Below, piece after piece: positions 1 to 7,854 of a stretch of DNA of 64,000 nucleotides (the first letter of the stretch is position 1; each line of letters begins with the position of its first letter). The stretch is taken from contig JBAYSX010000002.1 of the NCBI GenBank assembly GCA_041675905.1, positions 62,001-126,000 of the forward strand. The letters run 5' to 3'. This DNA is from Sandaracinobacteroides sp041675905 (GTDB lineage: Bacteria; Pseudomonadota; Alphaproteobacteria; Sphingomonadales; Sphingomonadaceae). The notes under the pieces were generated by a model. It worked only from the letters and a program-made list of their open reading frames with translations. It made no database searches and was not told the DNA's origin. The translations under genes and the position numbers were made by a program.

Positions 1-87
1 CAGCGAGGCGGCGCAACTGCGAACGAGATCGCGGGCATGCGATGCATCGGCGGTATCCACCGCCAGCCAGAGTGGACTGCGAACCAT
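1..87 (-). CDS. pyrF: Orotidine 5'-phosphate decarboxylase, N-terminal 29 codons (partial)
   Basis: The gene runs off the left edge, so only 29 codons are visible. The peptide begins MVRSPLWLAVDTADASHA, which matches the start of PyrF, where the first beta strand of the TIM barrel carries the substrate-contacting D (here in AVDT). PyrF makes UMP from OMP in pyrimidine synthesis. The ATG lies 3 bp after the stop of the LapA-domain gene, so the two are probably co-transcribed; a LapA-pyrF pair is common in sphingomonads. The call rests on a short fragment plus this context. Confidence 0.72.
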   Translation of the reverse strand, partial: MVRSPLWLAVDTADASHARDLVRSCAASL

Positions 88-90
88 ATA

Positions 91-474
91 TCAGGAACCC
101 GGCGGCGGTGGCGGTTGCGTCGCCACGGGCGGGACGACCGGCCGCGGCGGTTGTATCGGCTCCGGGACAGGCCCGCCCTCCGGCCTGCCGGGCGACCGCA
201 ATAATTCAATCCGCGCCTGCGACAATCCCGCTTCGGCATCTTCCAGCGCCGCCTCTGTGCGTTTCAGCCGCCGCTTCAGCACCATCCGGTCCGCCGACAG
301 CCGCAGCCATGGCGGCAGAAAGCCGATCAGAAACGATACCAGCACCACCAGCGGCAGCCATACATCCAGTTGGACAAAGCCAAAATTCAGCGTCAGCGTC
401 TGGCTGTTGGCGACAGCGAACAGGGTAAGCCCCGCCACCAGCAGGGCAATCAGCAGCCCGCGTATGAAATTCAT
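91..474 (-). CDS. LapA-domain (DUF1049) inner-membrane protein
   Basis: A 127-residue protein with two hydrophobic segments at about residues 4-22 and 36-56, separated by the short NSQTLTLNFGF stretch typical of the LapA/DUF1049 fold. A charged, probably coiled tail follows (about 60-92) and the end is proline-rich. In E. coli the LapA-LapB pair controls LPS synthesis; whether this homologue acts that way is unknown. The start ATG overlaps the stop of the cinA-like gene by 4 bp (ATGA) and the stop is 3 bp from pyrF, so the order is cinA-like, lapA-like, pyrF in one transcript. Confidence 0.8.
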   Translation of the reverse strand: MNFIRGLLIALLVAGLTLFAVANSQTLTLNFGFVQLDVWLPLVVLVSFLIGFLPPWLRLSADRMVLKRRLKRTEAALEDAEAGLSQARIELLRSPGRPEGGPVPEPIQPPRPVVPPVATQPPPPPGS

Positions 475-1229
475 ATCTCACCCTCCACCGCGTCGATTCC
501 CGCTTCGCGCAATTGTGCCAGCAACATGTCCCGCACTGTGCGCAACTTCTCCTTGTCCACCGCGCGCAGCACGAAATTGGCGCCGCCCCGCCCCTCGCGC
601 CAGAAAGGATAGGAGCCGATCTGCACATCCTGATTGGCGCGCTGCAAATCCGACAGCATGTCGGCGACGCGGCTTTCCGGCGTCCATGCGCCAATCGCCA
701 GCGTCTCTACCGGTTTCCCGCCCGCCAGCGTGCCATCCAGCCCGCGCAACATGCCCTGGGTAATGCTGGGAACCCCGGCCATCAGGAACAGCCGCCCCAG
801 CCGGATGCCGGGCGCGCCGGTTTCCGGGTTGGGCAGCAAATCCGCCCCTTGCGGCACGCGCGCCATCCGCCGCCGGGCTTCGGTCAGTTCGCCCTTGTAC
901 CAATGTTCCAGCTGCGCCAGCGCTTCGGGGTGATAGATCACCGGCAGATCGAGGGCGGCGGCCACTGCATCCACCGTAATATCGTCATGCGTCGGGCCGA
1001 TGCCGCCAGTGGTGAACACATAATCATGCGCGGCAAGGCAAGCCTTCACCGCGTTGCCGATCATCTGTGCATCGTCCGGCACCACCCGCGCCTCTTTCAG
1101 GCGCACACCCTGCAAATTGAGCCAGCGCCCCAGATAGGACAGATTCGCATCCTGCGTGCGGCCAGACAAAATCTCGTCACCGATGATGACAAGCGCCGCC
1201 GTCCATATCCGTGTCGCTGAATCAACCAT
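471..1229 (-). CDS. CinA N-terminal domain (MoaB/MogA-like) protein
   Basis: A 252-residue protein covering only the molybdopterin-binding-like (CinA N-terminal) domain; the C-terminal nicotinamide-nucleotide amidase domain of full CinA is absent. The GDEILSGRTQD loop (17-27) and TTGGIGPTHDD (73-83) are the diagnostic MoCF/CinA motifs. This stand-alone form is common in alphaproteobacteria and is usually labelled competence/damage-inducible protein A, though a role in competence is not shown. It is divergent from map with only 43 bp between the starts, so both promoters must lie there or overlap the coding ends. Confidence 0.87.
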   Translation of the reverse strand: MVDSATRIWTAALVIIGDEILSGRTQDANLSYLGRWLNLQGVRLKEARVVPDDAQMIGNAVKACLAAHDYVFTTGGIGPTHDDITVDAVAAALDLPVIYHPEALAQLEHWYKGELTEARRRMARVPQGADLLPNPETGAPGIRLGRLFLMAGVPSITQGMLRGLDGTLAGGKPVETLAIGAWTPESRVADMLSDLQRANQDVQIGSYPFWREGRGGANFVLRAVDKEKLRTVRDMLLAQLREAGIDAVEGEI

Positions 1230-1272
1230 AGCATTGCCCTAAACCCTTCGCGGCCCTAAATCCATAACCGCC

Positions 1273-2079
1273 ATGACCGAAACCGCAATTGACGACCGCG
1301 TCGTCCGCATTCACCCGCCCGCCGATTTCGTCGGCATGCGCGCCGCCGGCAAACTTGCCGCCGAAACGCTCGACATGCTGACCGAACATGTCCGCCCCGG
1401 CATATCCACCGCCGAACTCGATCAACTGGCCTATGATTTCATAACCGCACGCGGCGCGGTTTCGGCCACCATTTTTTATCGCGGCTATTCCCATGCACTG
1501 TGCACCAGCATCAACCATGTGATCTGCCACGGCATCCCCGGCCCCAAACCGCTCGCGCCCGGCGATATTCTCAACATCGACGTCACCATCGTGCTGGATG
1601 GCTGGTATGGCGACACCAGCCGCATGTATTACGCCGGAGAGCCGCCGTTGAAGGCCCGCCGCCTGACAGATGTGACGTACGAATGTCTGATGCTCGGCAT
1701 CGAGGCCGCCAGACCCGGTAACACGCTCGGCGATATCGGCCACGCCATCCAGACCCATGCCGAAGCCCAACGCATGTCGGTTGTGCGGGATTTCTGCGGC
1801 CATGGCATCGGACGGGTGTTTCACGCGGCCCCCAATGTCGTGCACTATGGCCGCCCCGGCGAAGGCATGGAATTGCGCCCCGGCATGTTTTTCACCATCG
1901 AACCGATGATCAATATCGGTCGGCCCGATGCGAAAATCCTTGGCGACGGCTGGACGGCGGTCACGCGCGATCGTTCCCTTTCAGCGCAATTCGAGCATAT
2001 GATCGGCATTACCGAAACCGGCGCGGAGATTTTCACCCTGTCTCCCGCCGGGCTCGACCGCCCGCCTTATTCCGCCTGA
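1273..2079 (+). CDS. map: Type I methionine aminopeptidase
   Basis: A 268-residue enzyme that removes the initiator methionine from nascent proteins. All five metal ligands of the pita-bread fold can be assigned: D103 (NIDVT), D114 (WYGDTS), H177 (CGHGIG), E210 (FTIEP) and E241 (QFEHM). The substrate-binding HGIPG motif is at 86-90. Length and ligand spacing fit type I enzymes without an N-terminal extension. The gene is followed 2 bp later by radC, so the two are probably co-transcribed. Confidence 0.97.
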   Translation: MTETAIDDRVVRIHPPADFVGMRAAGKLAAETLDMLTEHVRPGISTAELDQLAYDFITARGAVSATIFYRGYSHALCTSINHVICHGIPGPKPLAPGDILNIDVTIVLDGWYGDTSRMYYAGEPPLKARRLTDVTYECLMLGIEAARPGNTLGDIGHAIQTHAEAQRMSVVRDFCGHGIGRVFHAAPNVVHYGRPGEGMELRPGMFFTIEPMINIGRPDAKILGDGWTAVTRDRSLSAQFEHMIGITETGAEIFTLSPAGLDRPPYSA

Positions 2080-2081
2080 GC

Positions 2082-2765
2082 ATGGCCGCCGATCCGGCGC
2101 TTTCACAAGGCCATCGCGCGCGCATGCGCGAACGGCTGCTGGGCGGCGGCGGCGATGCGTTTCTCGATTACGAACTGCTCGAATATGTGCTGACGCTGGC
2201 CATCCCCCGCCGGGACACAAAACCCCTCGCCAAGCATCTGCTATCCGAATTCGGCGACCTGCCCACTTTGCTCGCCGCCTCCCCCGCCGAACTGGCGCGG
2301 GTGGAGGGTTTGGGCGAAGGAGCCGCCGCCGCGCTGAAATTCGTCGAAGCCTGCGCCGTCCGCGCGTTGCAGCGCAAGGCCCTGGGCCGTCCGGTGCTGG
2401 CGAATATGGACAGCGTGATCGACTATCTCCACGCCCGCCTCGCCCATGAACTGACGGAAGAATTCCGCGTATTGTTCCTGAACAACCGCAACATCCTGAT
2501 CCGCGACGAAGCCTTTGGCGAAGGCACCGTCAACCAGGCCCCCGTCTATCCGCGCGAAATCGTCAAACGCGCGCTGGAACTGCAAGCCTCCGCCGTCATC
2601 CTCGTCCACAACCACCCCGCCGGCGACCCAACCCCTTCCCGCGACGACATCCAGATCACCCGCACCATCATCGACGCCGCCAAGCCGCTCGGGATAGCCG
2701 TGCATGATCATATCGTCATCGCCCGCGCTGCGCATGTCAGTTTGCGGGCGCAGGGGTTGATGTAG
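2082..2765 (+). CDS. radC: RadC-family JAMM-domain protein
   Basis: A 227-residue protein with an N-terminal helix-hairpin-helix region (about 53-95) and a C-terminal MPN/JAB domain. The metal motif HNHPAGDPTPSRDD gives H176, H178, S186 and D189, the JAMM signature. RadC was named for DNA repair, but the role of the family is unsettled and repair is doubtful. The gene starts 2 bp after map. It is the last housekeeping gene before an apparent insertion bounded by the 37-bp inverted repeats. Confidence 0.95.
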   Translation: MAADPALSQGHRARMRERLLGGGGDAFLDYELLEYVLTLAIPRRDTKPLAKHLLSEFGDLPTLLAASPAELARVEGLGEGAAAALKFVEACAVRALQRKALGRPVLANMDSVIDYLHARLAHELTEEFRVLFLNNRNILIRDEAFGEGTVNQAPVYPREIVKRALELQASAVILVHNHPAGDPTPSRDDIQITRTIIDAAKPLGIAVHDHIVIARAAHVSLRAQGLM

Positions 2766-2784
2766 GGAGAATTACGGAAGATTT

Positions 2785-2821
2785 GCCTCCGGCGGGCAGG
2801 GGCTTGTAGCCCCTGCACCCC
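2785..2821. repeat. 37-bp palindrome-bearing repeat, left copy
   Basis: This is the left arm of a perfect 37-bp inverted repeat whose other copy is at 3975-4011. Each arm contains its own hairpin, with 8-bp stem CAGGGGCT and AGCCCCTG around a 3-bp loop. It resembles REP-like intergenic elements and could also act as a terminator for radC, although no T-run follows. The two copies face each other around the frameshifted protease gene. Confidence 0.85.
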
Positions 2822-2923
2822 TACATCGCGATGCGCCTGTTACAATCGTAATCCGCATAAGGTTGAGGAGAGAGACAGCAAGCGTTTTTTTGGAGGATTG
2901 AAAGAAAAGTGCAAACTCCGACT

Positions 2924-3848
2924 TCAGCTTTCCGCATCACCAGCTTTGCACCAGAATTCTTCCATAGTGACTGCGCCTTTTTCGACCTCCGGACATTCGT
3001 CAAGGACACCATTCTTTAGCATCTCCTGTACGAATGTTGCCCTCCAGACGAATCCGAGGTCAGTACTCTCGCCGGTTCTAACATCCGGCGGAAGTTGGTC
3101 AGAAGCTCTGCCGCTGTAGAGGCCCAAGAACTCAATTTGTTCCCCGATTTCAATTGTTTTACCTGTCGGAATTTGGTTCACTACGAAACCTTGCTGCGTC
3201 CGATAGACCGGAGCTCCGGACAACCCGCCGCGTCCAGCTATATCAACATAAAATTTTGGGTGACCCTCCACCGGGATATCGGGGTCCGATGCCACGGTTC
3301 CCCGTTTCCACCGGCAGAAAGTTGGCCATCTTGACACCTTGGGGAAAGCCGACGGCAAAGACATCGTATCCAGGACGGACTGGTGATTTCATCATAGGAA
3401 CAATGTCATTCACACACGCGGCGTAAGCACCTTTGAGGCCCAAGTAAGCCATGTCGAGATAGCTACCAAAAGTCGGATGCACGAACCAACGTGGCTGGGT
3501 ACGATTATCATCAAGATATAACGGGATTTCTTGGACTTGGAAGGTTTGAGGTTGTTTTGTCATGTAACGAAAGCGTACTCGATCGGGAATACCACCGTGT
3601 CGGCTTATCGGCTTGCGAACGGTATGATGCAATCCAGACAAGTTGTGCCACGCCGTTACGAGGGCGATTCCATCGGACAGTCGCCAAAACCACCCTGTAC
3701 CTTTCGCCAGTATTTGGTCACCAAAACACATCTCAAGCATGACAGAACAAATTGAAAGCCCGTTTATCTCGGCTTTAGTTTTTATGAATGCGCCCGAACT
3801 GAACGCGGCATTGAAGTTCTGCCAAAAGATTGAAGAGGATTGGGTCAT
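2924..3848 (-). pseudogene. Trypsin-like serine protease gene with a frameshift
   Basis: Two overlapping minus-strand frames encode the halves of one trypsin-like peptidase. The upstream half (3848 to about 3300) carries VTAWHN, the catalytic His motif, and LDMAYL, the likely Asp. The downstream half (about 3300 to 2924) carries GRGGLSGAPV, the Ser motif. Joining them near the short C-run at about 3294-3300 gives about 300 residues with a complete His-Asp-Ser triad. No signal peptide is evident at the start MTQSSSIFWQN. The stretch looks richer in AT than its neighbours, and its codon use is unlike theirs. It is therefore a recently decayed import, a programmed frameshift, or an assembly error in the homopolymer. 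The native substrate is unknown. Confidence 0.7.
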
Positions 3849-3974
3849 TACACGTTCCTTTGTCCGGCGACGGCCAGTAAATATTCACCGCATCCCGCCC
3901 GAATGAACTGTTTTAGAGCAACCGGGGCTGGCCGTCCCGACCGGTCCCAGTCATTTGCGATCGTACTGACCATG

Positions 3975-4011
3975 GGGGTGCAGGGGCTACAAGCCCCTGC
4001 CCGCCGGAGGC
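3975..4011. repeat. 37-bp palindrome-bearing repeat, right copy
   Basis: Exact reverse complement of 2785-2821. It lies just downstream of the metW stop, in the 176-bp gap between metW and the protease gene, and holds the same 8-bp-stem hairpin. The rest of that gap (3849-3974) shows no recognisable gene; it must contain the promoter of the protease gene. Confidence 0.85.
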
Positions 4012-4024
4012 CAGACACCAAAAA

Positions 4025-4615
4025 TCACCCCCGGCTCAACACGAACAGCGCATGATCCGCCCGCAGATTGGGCCAGAAGCTGATGGCCTGTTCGCCGGAC
4101 AGGTAAGATTCGCTTTCGATCCGGTAGCCCTGTTCTTGCGCCAGGGCGCGGAAGTCGGCGACGGTGCACAGGTGGATATTTTCGGTTTCATACCAGCTTT
4201 GCGGCAGGCCGGGGGTTACGGGCATGCGTCCGCGCAGCAATAGATCGAACCGCACGCGCCAGTGGCCGAAATTGGGGAAGGCGACGATGGCGCGGTGGCC
4301 GATGCGCAGCAGTTCGGCCAGGATCGCCGCCGGCTGCATCATCGCCTGCAGCGCTTCGGATAATACGGCATAATCGACGGACAGATCGGGGAAGGCGGCG
4401 AGGTCGTGCTCGGCGTCGCCCTGGACGACGGAGAGGCCACGGGCGACGGCGACGGCGACGCGGTTGCGGTCGAGCTCGATGCCGCGCCCGTCCACGCCTT
4501 TGACGTCGCGCAAATATTGCAGCAGCGTGCCGGTGGCGCAGCCAACATCGAGCACGGACGCGCCCGCCGGGATCTGGTTCGCCACCTGGCGCAGGCGGGT
4601 GGGGAGGTCGTTCAT
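4025..4615 (-). CDS. metW: Methionine biosynthesis protein MetW
   Basis: A 196-residue SAM-dependent methyltransferase-fold protein. VLDVGCATGTLLQYL (about 20-34) is the glycine-rich SAM motif I, and the MetW-specific run FPNFGHWRVR follows in the middle. MetW works with MetX and is needed for homoserine O-acylation in several alphaproteobacteria. Its ATG overlaps the metX stop by 4 bp, which fits translational coupling of the pair. Confidence 0.95.
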   Translation of the reverse strand: MNDLPTRLRQVANQIPAGASVLDVGCATGTLLQYLRDVKGVDGRGIELDRNRVAVAVARGLSVVQGDAEHDLAAFPDLSVDYAVLSEALQAMMQPAAILAELLRIGHRAIVAFPNFGHWRVRFDLLLRGRMPVTPGLPQSWYETENIHLCTVADFRALAQEQGYRIESESYLSGEQAISFWPNLRADHALFVLSRG

Positions 4616-5730
4616 GCGAGGCCTTCACCTGCCTTCAGGAAACCATCGACGACGGCGTACATGGTGGGCGAATCGAGCAGGAAGCTGTCGTGGCCGTGCG
4701 GGCTGTCGATCTCGACGAAACTGACGTGCCGCCCGGCGGCGACCAGCGCCTGGACGATGGTTTTCGACTCGGCGGTGGGATAAAGCCAGTCGCTGTCGAA
4801 AGAAATGACGCAGAAACGCGCCTTTGTGGCGGCGAAAGCGGAGGCCAGTTGCCCGTCATAGGGTGCGGCGAGGTCGAAATAATCCATCGCGCGGGTAATA
4901 TAGAGATAGGAGTTGGCGTCGAACCGGTCGACGAAACTGCTGCCCTGGTAGCGTAAGTAGGATTCGATCTGGAAATCGGCCTCGAACCCGAAAGACAGAT
5001 CGGCGCGGTCTTGCAGGCGGCGGCCGAATTTGGCGGTTAATCCGGCTTCGGACAGATAGGTGATGTGCGCTGTCATGCGCGCAACCGCAAGTCCGGCGGT
5101 GGGGGTGGCGTTGTGCTGATAATAGGCGCCGCCATGCCATTGCGGATCGGCGAGGATCGCCTGGCGGCCCACTTCGTGAAACGCGATATTCTGCGCGCTG
5201 TGCCGCGCGGTGGTGGCGATGGCGACGACGGAACGGACGCGCTCGGGATAGCTCGCCGCCCATTGCAGCGCCTGCATGCCGCCCATCGACCCGCCGACAA
5301 CCGCCAGCAATTGCCCGACGCCCAGGGCATCGAGGGCGGCGGCCTGGGCGCGGACCATATCGGCGATGGTGATGACGGGAAAATCCAGACCCCAGGGCGT
5401 GCCGTCGGGGCCGGAACTGGCCGGGCCTTCGCTGCCCATGCAGCCGCCGATCACATTCATGCAGATGATGAAATGCCGGGCCGGATCGATGGGGCGGCCC
5501 GCGCCCACCATCCGCGTCCACCAGCCGGGCTTGCCGGTTACCGGGTGGGTGCCGGTCACATATTGGTCGCCGGTCAGCGCGTGGCAGATCAGGATGGCGT
5601 TCGTGGCCGTCGCGTTCAGTTCGCCCCAGCTTTCGTAAGCGATTGCTGGCCGCACCAGTTTCTGGCCGCTTTCCAGCGGCAATTCGACTTCGAGACGCAA
5701 CAGATGATGGGAAACCGGGTTTGGCACCAT
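4612..5730 (-). CDS. metX: Homoserine O-acetyltransferase MetX
   Basis: An alpha/beta hydrolase-fold acyltransferase that activates homoserine with an acyl-CoA in the first committed step of methionine synthesis. The nucleophile elbow is GGSMGGMQAL, with the Asp in FDSDWLYPT and the His in DSPHGHDSF. Starting at 5730 (MVPNPVSHHLL) gives 372 residues, the usual family length. An in-frame ATG at 5778 would add 16 unusual residues, and neither site has a clear ribosome-binding sequence, so the start is uncertain. The gene is divergent from hisC and precedes metW. Homoserine O-succinyl activity cannot be excluded from sequence. Confidence 0.93.
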   Translation of the reverse strand: MVPNPVSHHLLRLEVELPLESGQKLVRPAIAYESWGELNATATNAILICHALTGDQYVTGTHPVTGKPGWWTRMVGAGRPIDPARHFIICMNVIGGCMGSEGPASSGPDGTPWGLDFPVITIADMVRAQAAALDALGVGQLLAVVGGSMGGMQALQWAASYPERVRSVVAIATTARHSAQNIAFHEVGRQAILADPQWHGGAYYQHNATPTAGLAVARMTAHITYLSEAGLTAKFGRRLQDRADLSFGFEADFQIESYLRYQGSSFVDRFDANSYLYITRAMDYFDLAAPYDGQLASAFAATKARFCVISFDSDWLYPTAESKTIVQALVAAGRHVSFVEIDSPHGHDSFLLDSPTMYAVVDGFLKAGEGLA

Positions 5731-5828
5731 AATCGCGTGCTGGTAGCAGCCAGAGGCCCCGGTGCAAAGCTCTGCCATGCATGCATCCAATATTGGCAAA
5801 GGAGGCCAACCGGCGCTACTGGCGAGAT

Positions 5829-6935
5829 ATGAACACCGCACCCGTTCCCAACCCGTGGATCAGCGCCATCCACGCCTATGTCCCCGGCAGCAACAAGGCC
5901 GCGGGCCATGCGCATCCGGTAAAATTGTCTTCGAACGAAAACCCCTGGGGGATGAGCGAAAAGGCTTGTGCGGCCCTGGTCGCCGCCGCCGGCAACAGCC
6001 ATCGCTATCCGGACGGGTCCGCCACCACTTTGCGCGCCGCCATAGGGCAGGTGCACGGGCTGGACCCGGACCGGATCGTCTGCGGCACCGGTTCGGACGA
6101 AATCCTGCATCTGCTGCCGCAAATCTATTGCAGGCCGGGCGACAGTGTCGTGCATGTGCGCCACGGGTTCATGGTCTATCCGATTGCGGCGCAGCGCGCA
6201 GGCGCAGTGCCGCTGGCGGCACCAGATCGCGATTTCGTCGCCGATGTCGATGCGATTCTGGCAACCGTGCGCGATGATACGCGGCTGGTGTTCCTCGCCA
6301 ATCCGAACAACCCGACCGGCACGATGATTTCGCGCGCGGAAGTGGCGCGGCTGCATGCCGGTTTGCGGCCCGATATCTTGCTGGTCGTCGATCAGGCCTA
6401 TGCGGAATATCTCGACGATGCCGACCCGGACGGCGGGCTGGAACTGGCGACAAGGACCGAAAATGTCGTGGCGACGCGGACTTTTTCGAAAATCTATGGC
6501 CTTGGCGGTATGCGCGTCGGCTGGGCTACCGGTCCGGCGGCGGTGATGGCCGAACTGAATCGCATACGCGCGCCCTTCCCCATTTCCGTGGCCGGTCTGG
6601 CAGCAGCCGAAGCCGCGCTCGCCGATCAGGAATTCGTCGCCCGCTGCCGCGCGGATAACCGCCGCCTGCGTGACCGGCTGACCGACGCCATCGCGCGCCT
6701 CGGCAATCATGGGCTGGTGGCGGTGCCGTCGGTCGCCAATTTCGTGCTGATGACCTGCCCGGAATCCGGCCCACTGGCCGCTGGCACGCTGCACGCGAAA
6801 CTGCTGGAGCGCGGCTATATCGCCCGCTGGCTGCCGGGGCAGGGCTTGCCCAACGCCCTGCGCATATCGGTTGGCACCGAAGCGGAAACGGATGGCGTCA
6901 TCGCAGCGCTGACTGCAATCGCGGAAACCGCCTGA
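5829..6935 (+). CDS. hisC: Histidinol-phosphate aminotransferase
   Basis: A 368-residue fold-type I PLP aminotransferase. K221 in TFSKIYGLGG is the Schiff-base lysine, with D188 and Y191 in VVDQAYAEY and the N in NPNNPTG binding PLP. It acts in histidine synthesis and may also transaminate phenylpyruvate or 4-hydroxyphenylpyruvate, since the gene sits directly before a tyrA-type dehydrogenase. The start at 5829 gives the conserved opening PVPNPWISAIHAYVPG; an upstream ATG at 5781 would add 16 residues. The stop overlaps the next start (TGATG). Confidence 0.93.
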   Translation: MNTAPVPNPWISAIHAYVPGSNKAAGHAHPVKLSSNENPWGMSEKACAALVAAAGNSHRYPDGSATTLRAAIGQVHGLDPDRIVCGTGSDEILHLLPQIYCRPGDSVVHVRHGFMVYPIAAQRAGAVPLAAPDRDFVADVDAILATVRDDTRLVFLANPNNPTGTMISRAEVARLHAGLRPDILLVVDQAYAEYLDDADPDGGLELATRTENVVATRTFSKIYGLGGMRVGWATGPAAVMAELNRIRAPFPISVAGLAAAEAALADQEFVARCRADNRRLRDRLTDAIARLGNHGLVAVPSVANFVLMTCPESGPLAAGTLHAKLLERGYIARWLPGQGLPNALRISVGTEAETDGVIAALTAIAETA

Positions 6936-7849
6936 TGCTGCCGTTTTCGCGTGTCGCCATCATTGGCATGGGGCTCATCGGCTCCTCCATCGCGCGGGCG
7001 GTGCGGCAGAAAATGCCGACCGTCGCGCTGACGGTGACGGACGCCGACGCCGCTGTGCGCGAACGGGTGCGCGAACTGGATCTGGCCGATCAGGTGACGG
7101 ATCACGCCGGCGCGGCCGTGGTGGACGCCGATCTGGTGATTCTGGCCGTGCCGCTCGGTGCATTTGCGGAAGTCGGCGCGGAGATCGCGCCGGAACTCGC
7201 AGCCAATGCTGTGGTGTCGGATGTCGGGTCATCGAAACAGCATGTCGTGGATGCGCTGGAACCCGTGTTGCCATCGCATGTGCATCTGATCCCGGCGCAC
7301 CCCGTTGCCGGAACGGAGCGTTCCGGGCCGGACGCCGGCTTCGCCGATCTGTTCGAAGGGCGCTGGTGCATCGTAACGCCCGCCGCCAATAGCGATGCCA
7401 GCGCCGTGGCCCGGCTGACGGAATTCTGGACCAGACTGGGCGCGCAGGTTGAAACCATGGACCCGCGCCATCACGACCGGGTGCTGGCCGTCACCAGCCA
7501 TATCCCGCACCTGATCGCCTATTCCATCGTCGGCACCGCCTCCGATCTCGAAGAAGTCACCCGTAGCGAAGTCATCAAATATTCCGCCGGCGGTTTCCGC
7601 GATTTCACGCGCATCGCCGCGTCCGATCCGACGATGTGGCGCGATGTGTTCATGGTGAACCGGGAAGCGGTACTGGAAGTATTGGGGCGCGTTACCGAAG
7701 ATCTGACAGCCCTGCAACGCGCGATCCGCTGGGGTGATGCCGACACGTTATTCCAGCGTTTCAGCCAGTCCCGCGATATTCGCCGCGCAATTATAGAGGC
7801 GGGGCAGGATACGGGCGAGCCGGACTTCGGCCGGCATAGCGAAAGCTGA
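6935..7849 (+). CDS. Prephenate/arogenate dehydrogenase (TyrA family)
   Basis: A 304-residue NAD(P)-dependent dehydrogenase of tyrosine synthesis. GMGLIGSS (11-18) is the Rossmann dinucleotide motif and H122 in IPAHPVAGTE is the expected catalytic histidine. The domain order is Rossmann domain then helical dimerisation domain, without fused chorismate mutase or ACT domain. It is translationally linked to hisC. Whether prephenate or arogenate is the substrate cannot be told from sequence. Confidence 0.92.
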   Translation: MLPFSRVAIIGMGLIGSSIARAVRQKMPTVALTVTDADAAVRERVRELDLADQVTDHAGAAVVDADLVILAVPLGAFAEVGAEIAPELAANAVVSDVGSSKQHVVDALEPVLPSHVHLIPAHPVAGTERSGPDAGFADLFEGRWCIVTPAANSDASAVARLTEFWTRLGAQVETMDPRHHDRVLAVTSHIPHLIAYSIVGTASDLEEVTRSEVIKYSAGGFRDFTRIAASDPTMWRDVFMVNREAVLEVLGRVTEDLTALQRAIRWGDADTLFQRFSQSRDIRRAIIEAGQDTGEPDFGRHSES

Positions 7850-7854
7850 CCGTG

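Noticed and set aside
5723..5800. SAM-II, SAM/SAH or SAH riboswitch upstream of metX
   Set aside because: The conserved cores of these classes could not be aligned with the leader. Only generic hairpins remain, reported as a low-interest finding.
5616..6794. A 392-codon minus-strand open frame across metX and hisC
   Set aside because: It lies antisense to hisC and overlaps the start of metX. It has no domain signature and an Arg/His/Gln-rich composition typical of frames opposite GC-rich genes.
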